Part shown: one piece after another, positions 60,176-64,000 of the stretch
How positions within the stretch are numbered: the stretch's first letter is position 1
How the letters are laid out: every line of letters starts with the position of its first letter
From: an uncultured Ruminiclostridium sp.
GTDB taxonomy: Bacteria; Bacillota; Clostridia; Oscillospirales; Ruminococcaceae
Assembly (NCBI GenBank): GCA_947629925.1
Contig: CANRFO010000003.1
Coordinates: 62,001-126,000 of the forward strand
DNA length: 64,000 nucleotides
Reading direction: 5' to 3'
The notes under the pieces: model-generated
The model's database searches: none
What the model was told of the DNA's origin: nothing
What the model saw: the letters and a program-made list of their open reading frames with translations, nothing else
Position numbers and translations under genes: made by a program

Positions 60176-60940
60176 TTATGACGCCGCCTTTACGATAGTG
60201 GCAAAGTCGGGAGCCTTCAGGCTTGCGCCGCCGATAAGTCCGCCGTCTATGTTCTCCTTGGCAAGCAGTTCAGCCGCATTTCCTGCGTTCATAGAGCCGC
60301 CGTACTGAATGGAAACTGCGTCTGCCACTTCCTTTCCATAAAGAGCCGCCAGCTTTTCACGGATAAAGGCGCATACCTCTTCAGCCTGCTCTGCGGTAGC
60401 GGTCTTGCCCGTTCCTATTGCCCATACGGGTTCGTATGCGATGACGCACTTTTTCATATCCTCGGCGGAAACGTCAAAGAAGTCCAGCTTTATCTGACGT
60501 CCTACCACCTCTTCGGTGATGTTGCATTCACGCTCCCACAAAAGCTCGCCTACGCAAACGATAGGCTTCAGCCCTGCGGCAAGAGCGGCTTTTGTTCTCT
60601 TATTAACAGTTTCGTCGGTCTCGCCGAAATACTGTCTGCGCTCGCTGTGACCGATTATAACGTATTCAACGCCCATTTCAGTGAGCATATCAGCAGAAAT
60701 TTCGCCTGTGAATGCGCCTGATTTTTCAAAGTGGCAGTTCTCAGCTCCCACCTTTATGTTTGTCCCCTCGGTGAGGGAAAGAGCAGTTTCAAGATTGGTG
60801 TAGGGCACGCAGATAACTACTTCGCAGCCTGCGTCGGCTACAAGAGGCTTCATCGCCTCGATAAGCTCTTTTGCCTCGGGTCTCGTTTTGTTCATTTTCC
60901 AGTTGCCTGCGATAACGGCTTTTCTCAGTGCTTTATTCAT
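60176..60940 (-). CDS. tpiA: triosephosphate isomerase
   Basis: 254 residues. AGNWKMNKT (catalytic Lys), VIIGHSERRQYFGE (catalytic His), AYEPVWAIGTGKTAT (catalytic Glu, loop 6) and the phosphate-binding IQYGGSMNAGNAAEL plus GGLIGGASLKAPDF are all present. Start behind GGAGGAAGCG. Interconverts glyceraldehyde 3-phosphate and dihydroxyacetone phosphate. Confidence 0.98.
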   Translation of the reverse strand: MNKALRKAVIAGNWKMNKTRPEAKELIEAMKPLVADAGCEVVICVPYTNLETALSLTEGTNIKVGAENCHFEKSGAFTGEISADMLTEMGVEYVIIGHSERRQYFGETDETVNKRTKAALAAGLKPIVCVGELLWERECNITEEVVGRQIKLDFFDVSAEDMKKCVIAYEPVWAIGTGKTATAEQAEEVCAFIREKLAALYGKEVADAVSIQYGGSMNAGNAAELLAKENIDGGLIGGASLKAPDFATIVKAAS

Positions 60941-60969
60941 ATCTGTCAGCGTATAAACGCTTCCTCCTT

Positions 60970-61458
60970 TTACTTATTCTCGTTGGTTATAAGGGGGTTG
61001 TCGGGGTTCAGCTGATTGTATGCTTCTATCAGCTTTCTCACGGGAACGCCCTCGATAGTCATATCGTCATATCCGCAGTCGGATATCTCCACGCCTTTCA
61101 GGTCTGAGCTGACTATCTTCGTATTTTTCACATCACAGCGCTCGATAAGGCACTTTGACATGGTCATATCGGTGAATTTGCTGCCTTCCATGGAAAGATT
61201 GGAAACGGTGGAGTTTTTCAGGTTTGTCAGATGGAACCATGCGTTTTTCATGCTCATGTTCTTAAATACGGCATTATCCATGAAGTCGCGTTCAAAAAGC
61301 GCCTTGTCCCATCTTGTATCACGCAGCACGGTACCGTCCATAAAGCCTTCCCATATCTCGCTGTCTATCACAGCACAGCGGGCAAGCTCACCATTACTGA
61401 TAGTGCAGGAGCAAAGTATGCCTATTTCCTTATCAAGTATTTCATCTATTTTTTCCAT
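60970..61458 (-). CDS. pentapeptide-repeat-like protein in the glycolytic operon
   Basis: 162 residues from the ATG at 61458 (GAAAGGAG ahead); a longer frame lacks a site. After a helical start (MEKIDEILDKEIGIL) about 110 residues show loose A(D/N)LxX-like spacing: DTRWDKALFERDFMDNAVFK, NMSMKNAWFHLTNLKNSTVS, NLSMEGSKFTDMTMSKCLIE, RCDVKNTKIVSSDLKGVEIS. This predicts a right-handed beta-helix. Role unknown; such proteins bind other proteins or mimic DNA. It lies between pgk and tpiA (29 bp to tpiA), so it is probably expressed with them. Confidence 0.75.
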   Translation of the reverse strand: MEKIDEILDKEIGILCSCTISNGELARCAVIDSEIWEGFMDGTVLRDTRWDKALFERDFMDNAVFKNMSMKNAWFHLTNLKNSTVSNLSMEGSKFTDMTMSKCLIERCDVKNTKIVSSDLKGVEISDCGYDDMTIEGVPVRKLIEAYNQLNPDNPLITNENK

Positions 61459-61559
61459 AACGAAAGCTCCTTTCGGTAAACATTTCAGAACATAACAACG
61501 CAGAAAGGCGGTTTTGCCCGCCGAAGCCTGACATAAACGCCCGCCCAAGCGGCGGAAGC

Positions 61560-61600
61560 TGACAGCTTTTCAGCGGGAAAAGCTTCCCGCTGAAGGCTGT
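61560..61600. promoter_or_regulatory. strong hairpin between pgk and the pentapeptide-like gene
   Basis: GACAGC-tt-TTCAGCGGGAA-aag-cTTCCCGCTGAA-GGCTGT with no T-run; more likely an mRNA processing or stability element than a terminator, which would set pgk apart from the downstream genes. Confidence 0.5.
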
Positions 61601-61621
61601 TAAGTCAGGTATCATATTTGT

Positions 61622-62842
61622 TTACTTATCCTCTACAACGGCGATACCGGGGAGGACCTTGCCCTCAAGGTATTCAAGAGACGCACCGCCGCCTGTGGAG
61701 ATGTGGCTCATCTTGTCGGCAAAGCCAAGCTGCATAACGGCAGCCGCACTGTCGCCGCCGCCGATAACGGTGGTAGCGTCTGTGTCAGCAAGCGCCTGTG
61801 CAACGGCGATAGTTCCCTTTGCGAGAACAGGGTTCTCAAATACGCCCATAGGTCCGTTCCATACAACGGTCTTGGCGTTCTTTACTTCGTTTGCGAACAG
61901 CTCCATAGTCTTGGGGCCGATATCAAGTCCCATCATATCTGCGGGGATCTTGTCAGCGTCTACCACTGAAACCTCTATTTCTGCGTCAATAGGGTCGGGG
62001 AACGCTTTTGCGATAGTGGCGTCAACAGGCAGGAGCAGCTTTTTGCCGAGGGTCTTTGCCTTTTCTATCATTTCCTTGCAGTAATCCAGCTTTTCGTCGT
62101 CAACAAGAGAAGTTCCTATCTCGCAGCCCTGAGCCTTCAGGAAGGTGTAAGCCATACCGCCGCCTATGATGAGAGTATCGCACTTTTCCAACAGGTTGGA
62201 GATAACGTTCAGCTTGTCTGCTACCTTTGCGCCGCCGAGAATCGCTACGAAAGGACGAACGGGGTTTTCGACTGCGTTGCCGAGAAATTCTATTTCCTTG
62301 TTCATCAGGTAGCCAACAGCGGTCTCCTTGACGAATTTTGCAACGCCCGCGGTCGACGCGTGAGCTCTGTGAGCAGAACCGAATGCGTCCATAACGAACA
62401 CTTCGTTGTGTACCAGGTCGCCCAGCTCCTTGGAAAATTCTTCGCCGTTCTTGGTCTCTTCATTTCCACGGAAACGGGTGTTTTCAAGAACGACTATCTC
62501 GCCGTCCTGCATTTCGGCAACTGCCTTCTTTGCGTTTTCGCCTACAACTGTGTCGTCCTTGGCGAAGGTCACCTTGGTGTTTACCAGCTCAGCCAGTCTG
62601 TCAGCGGCGGGCTTGAGGGAGAATTTGTCCTCAGGACCGTTCTTGGGCTTGCCGAGGTGAGAGCAGAGAACTATCCTCGCTCCGTTTTCAACCAGCTTGT
62701 TGATGGTGGGGAGTGCGGCGACGATTCTGTTATCGTTGGTGATAACGCCGTCCTTCAGGGGCACGTTGAAGTCCACGCGGACAAGTACGTATCTGCCCTT
62801 TACATTGATGTCTTCTACGTTTTTCTTGTTGAGCTTGCTCAT
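61622..62842 (-). CDS. pgk: phosphoglycerate kinase
   Basis: 406 residues; start behind [94 protein letters not shown] and the nucleotide-site [13 protein letters not shown] are all present. Forms ATP and 3-phosphoglycerate from 1,3-bisphosphoglycerate. First gene of the operon; codon bias suggests high expression. No gapA is adjacent. Confidence 0.98.
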   Translation of the reverse strand: MSKLNKKNVEDINVKGRYVLVRVDFNVPLKDGVITNDNRIVAALPTINKLVENGARIVLCSHLGKPKNGPEDKFSLKPAADRLAELVNTKVTFAKDDTVVGENAKKAVAEMQDGEIVVLENTRFRGNEETKNGEEFSKELGDLVHNEVFVMDAFGSAHRAHASTAGVAKFVKETAVGYLMNKEIEFLGNAVENPVRPFVAILGGAKVADKLNVISNLLEKCDTLIIGGGMAYTFLKAQGCEIGTSLVDDEKLDYCKEMIEKAKTLGKKLLLPVDATIAKAFPDPIDAEIEVSVVDADKIPADMMGLDIGPKTMELFANEVKNAKTVVWNGPMGVFENPVLAKGTIAVAQALADTDATTVIGGGDSAAAVMQLGFADKMSHISTGGGASLEYLEGKVLPGIAVVEDK

Positions 62843-62889
62843 TTTCAGTACCTTCCTTTTATGAAAAAATAATAATTAGCGCTTATACT

Positions 62890-62918
62890 ATTGTAACAGA
62901 AATTTGTACTTATTTCAA
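62890..62918 (-). promoter_or_regulatory. promoter of the glycolytic operon
   Basis: Minus strand: TTGAAA (62913-62918), 17-bp spacer, TACAAT (62890-62895), 47 bp before the pgk start. Confidence 0.75.
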
Positions 62919-62970
62919 GAGGATTTCAGGTAAAATTTTGAAAAATAAGCGAATTTTGATAGGACGGATA

Positions 62971-63002
62971 AAAAAGTAAAAGCAGACGGGGCGTCTGCTT
63001 TG
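62971..63002. terminator. terminator after the small membrane protein gene
   Basis: AAAAGCAGAC - ggggc - GTCTGCTTT; it lies between the small membrane protein gene at 63045 and the pgk promoter. Confidence 0.65.
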
Positions 63003-63044
63003 TGTTGGGTGTGGGGGGTGGATCGGGGGTAGATAAACGGGAAT

Positions 63045-63392
63045 TTATATATTGAAAACACCTTTTGAATATTCAGCCCAACCGCCTGTAATAAAAATAC
63101 ATATGATAGCAAGAATTATGTACAATGCAATAGGCAGCAGTAAATACAGCTTTCCTTTTTTCATAGTTTTACGAAAGATATAGATATTTGAAGGTAATGC
63201 CAAAGCGATCCATATTAGAAGTTCAATACACCCTAATAGAATGGAAACATCTTTTTCTGAACCTAAATCATAACTATAACCTTTAGAATGTCCGGTTATA
63301 TCAAGAAAAATCCAACCAAAACAAATAGGAAATGAAAATGCGATAAAACTTGTCCAAAGAAAATTCAGGCAGTATATGATCTTATTTTTCAA
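63045..63392 (-). CDS. small membrane protein, unknown
   Basis: 115 residues, start at 63392 behind GGAGGAAAAG. Three predicted membrane helices (about 7-30 FLWTSFIAFSFPICFGWIFL; 50-70 ILLGCIELLIWIALALPSNI; 82-102 LLLPIALYIILAIICIFITG) separated by short polar loops. No family recognised. AT-richer than the neighbouring degV and pgk genes, suggesting recent gain. 41 bp from the degV stop. Confidence 0.75.
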   Translation of the reverse strand: MKNKIIYCLNFLWTSFIAFSFPICFGWIFLDITGHSKGYSYDLGSEKDVSILLGCIELLIWIALALPSNIYIFRKTMKKGKLYLLLPIALYIILAIICIFITGGWAEYSKGVFNI

Positions 63393-63433
63393 ACTTTTCC
63401 TCCAGTAAATTTCGATTTATCTTCCTATCCCTT

Positions 63434-64000
63434 TTATCTCCTGGGTTTCCCCTTGATAATAACTCCGATAAACTTAGGTCCTGCGTTGCTGGCAACGACA
63501 TAGCCGCATTCCTCCTGCATAACAAGATCCCTGCCGCATTTTTTCGCCATAGTTTTTCTGAAAAGCTCCTCCATATCGGGGGCGGTGGTGGTGAGGATAT
63601 GCCACGGAGTTTCGGGTATCATCTGCTCGTAGATGTAGTCCACCGCCGCAAGCACTGCGGGCTTTTCGCCCCTGCACTTCTTCACAACCTTGCTTTCCCC
63701 GTCGATAAGGGAAATAACAGGCTTCAGCGCCAGCATTTCGCCTAAAAATGCCGCCGCCGCGCTTATTCTACCCGACTTTTTCATATGCCGCAGGTTAAAG
63801 CCGATTATGTATATCTCGCAGCAGTTGAACCAGTCCTCCATAAAGCCGAGAACCATTTCACAGCTTGCGCCCGCCTCCAGCTTTTTTGCTCCTTCCACGA
63901 CGGGATAGCCGTAGCCCAGAGAATAACAGTGGCTGTCAACTACGTGGATCTTCGTTTCGCCGAGAGCGCCGCTTTCACGCAGGTTCTTTTCCGCCTGCAC
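63434..64000 (-). CDS. DegV-family fatty-acid-binding protein, 5' end outside window
   Basis: 189 codons visible, frame open to the right edge, so about 90-100 N-terminal residues are missing. Diagnostic DegV C-terminal half: VVDSHCYSLGYGYPVVEGAK, RHMKKSGRISAAAAFLGEML, LKPVISLIDGESKVVKKCRG and a final NAGPKFIGVIIKGK. DegV/FakB-type proteins present fatty acids to the FakA kinase. The lipid-contact residues in the N-terminal half cannot be checked. Confidence 0.9.
   Translation of the reverse strand: MQAEKNLRESGALGETKIHVVDSHCYSLGYGYPVVEGAKKLEAGASCEMVLGFMEDWFNCCEIYIIGFNLRHMKKSGRISAAAAFLGEMLALKPVISLIDGESKVVKKCRGEKPAVLAAVDYIYEQMIPETPWHILTTTAPDMEELFRKTMAKKCGRDLVMQEECGYVVASNAGPKFIGVIIKGKPRR

Overview
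This window looks like a chromosomal segment of a low-to-mid GC, Gram-positive anaerobic clostridium, most like a cellulolytic Ruminococcus (Oscillospiraceae). The evidence is a GH94 cellobiose phosphorylase, the [FeFe]-hydrogenase maturases HydE and HydG, a Firmicutes-type division and cell wall (dcw) cluster with DivIB/FtsQ and PASTA-PBP genes, a MurE with the meso-diaminopimelate motif DNPR, and strong AGGAGG-type ribosome binding sites. The genus is an inference; no rRNA is present.

Layout: 1-2216 holds a cellobiose phosphorylase running off the left edge (minus strand). 2.3-6.1 kb holds an XRE regulator, a MacB-like ABC ATPase/permease pair, a Cys-rich small protein and a divergent adaptor protein. 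6199-17639 is an integrated island at the 3' end of tRNA-Leu(UAA), bounded by a perfect 55-bp direct repeat. It has a tyrosine integrase next to the intact tRNA, a replication-initiator-like protein with repeated DNA sites, a decayed serine recombinase, and about 7 kb of minus-strand cargo with no recognised function. The cargo includes four tandem membrane-anchored proteins sharing an LDQ[YF]P C-terminus, several acidic small proteins, and two copies of a promoter + orfA + orfB module at the two ends of the cargo. 17.7-24 kb: a BclA-like collagen protein, an orphan RelB/DinJ antitoxin, a FucO-type iron alcohol dehydrogenase, a GT4 glycosyltransferase and a Ca/Na antiporter.

23.8-27.3 kb is a hydrogenase-maturation operon (TM1266 regulator, hydE, a 143-aa unknown, hydG) whose leader can fold into two mutually exclusive hairpins. 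It is followed by a 221-bp multi-hairpin repeat. 27.5-40 kb is housekeeping and transport: GNAT, cyclophilin, a surface transglutaminase, a DUF4830 protein, a shared sugar-ABC ATPase (MsmX/UgpC type), a membrane protein and lipase pair, AsnB, and a heterodimeric ABC exporter.

39.9-53.2 kb is the dcw cluster on the minus strand, transcribed mraZ-rsmH-ftsL-pbp-murE-mraY-ftsW-murG-murA-ftsQ-ftsZ. It has a sigma-A promoter and 10-bp-phased MraZ-like boxes ahead of mraZ, and lacks murF, murD, murC and ftsA. Upstream lies a tightly coupled pair: a 1017-aa GHKL/sacsin-type ATPase and a 630-aa SNF2-like protein whose helicase motifs I and II look inactivated. 58.5-62.8 kb is a glycolytic operon (pgk, a pentapeptide-like gene, tpiA, gpmI). 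The right edge has a small membrane protein and a DegV protein whose N-terminus lies outside the window.

The best candidates for undescribed biology are the LDQ[YF]P membrane-protein array in the tRNA-Leu island, the ATPase plus dead-helicase pair beside the dcw cluster, and the switch-like RNA leader of the hyd operon.
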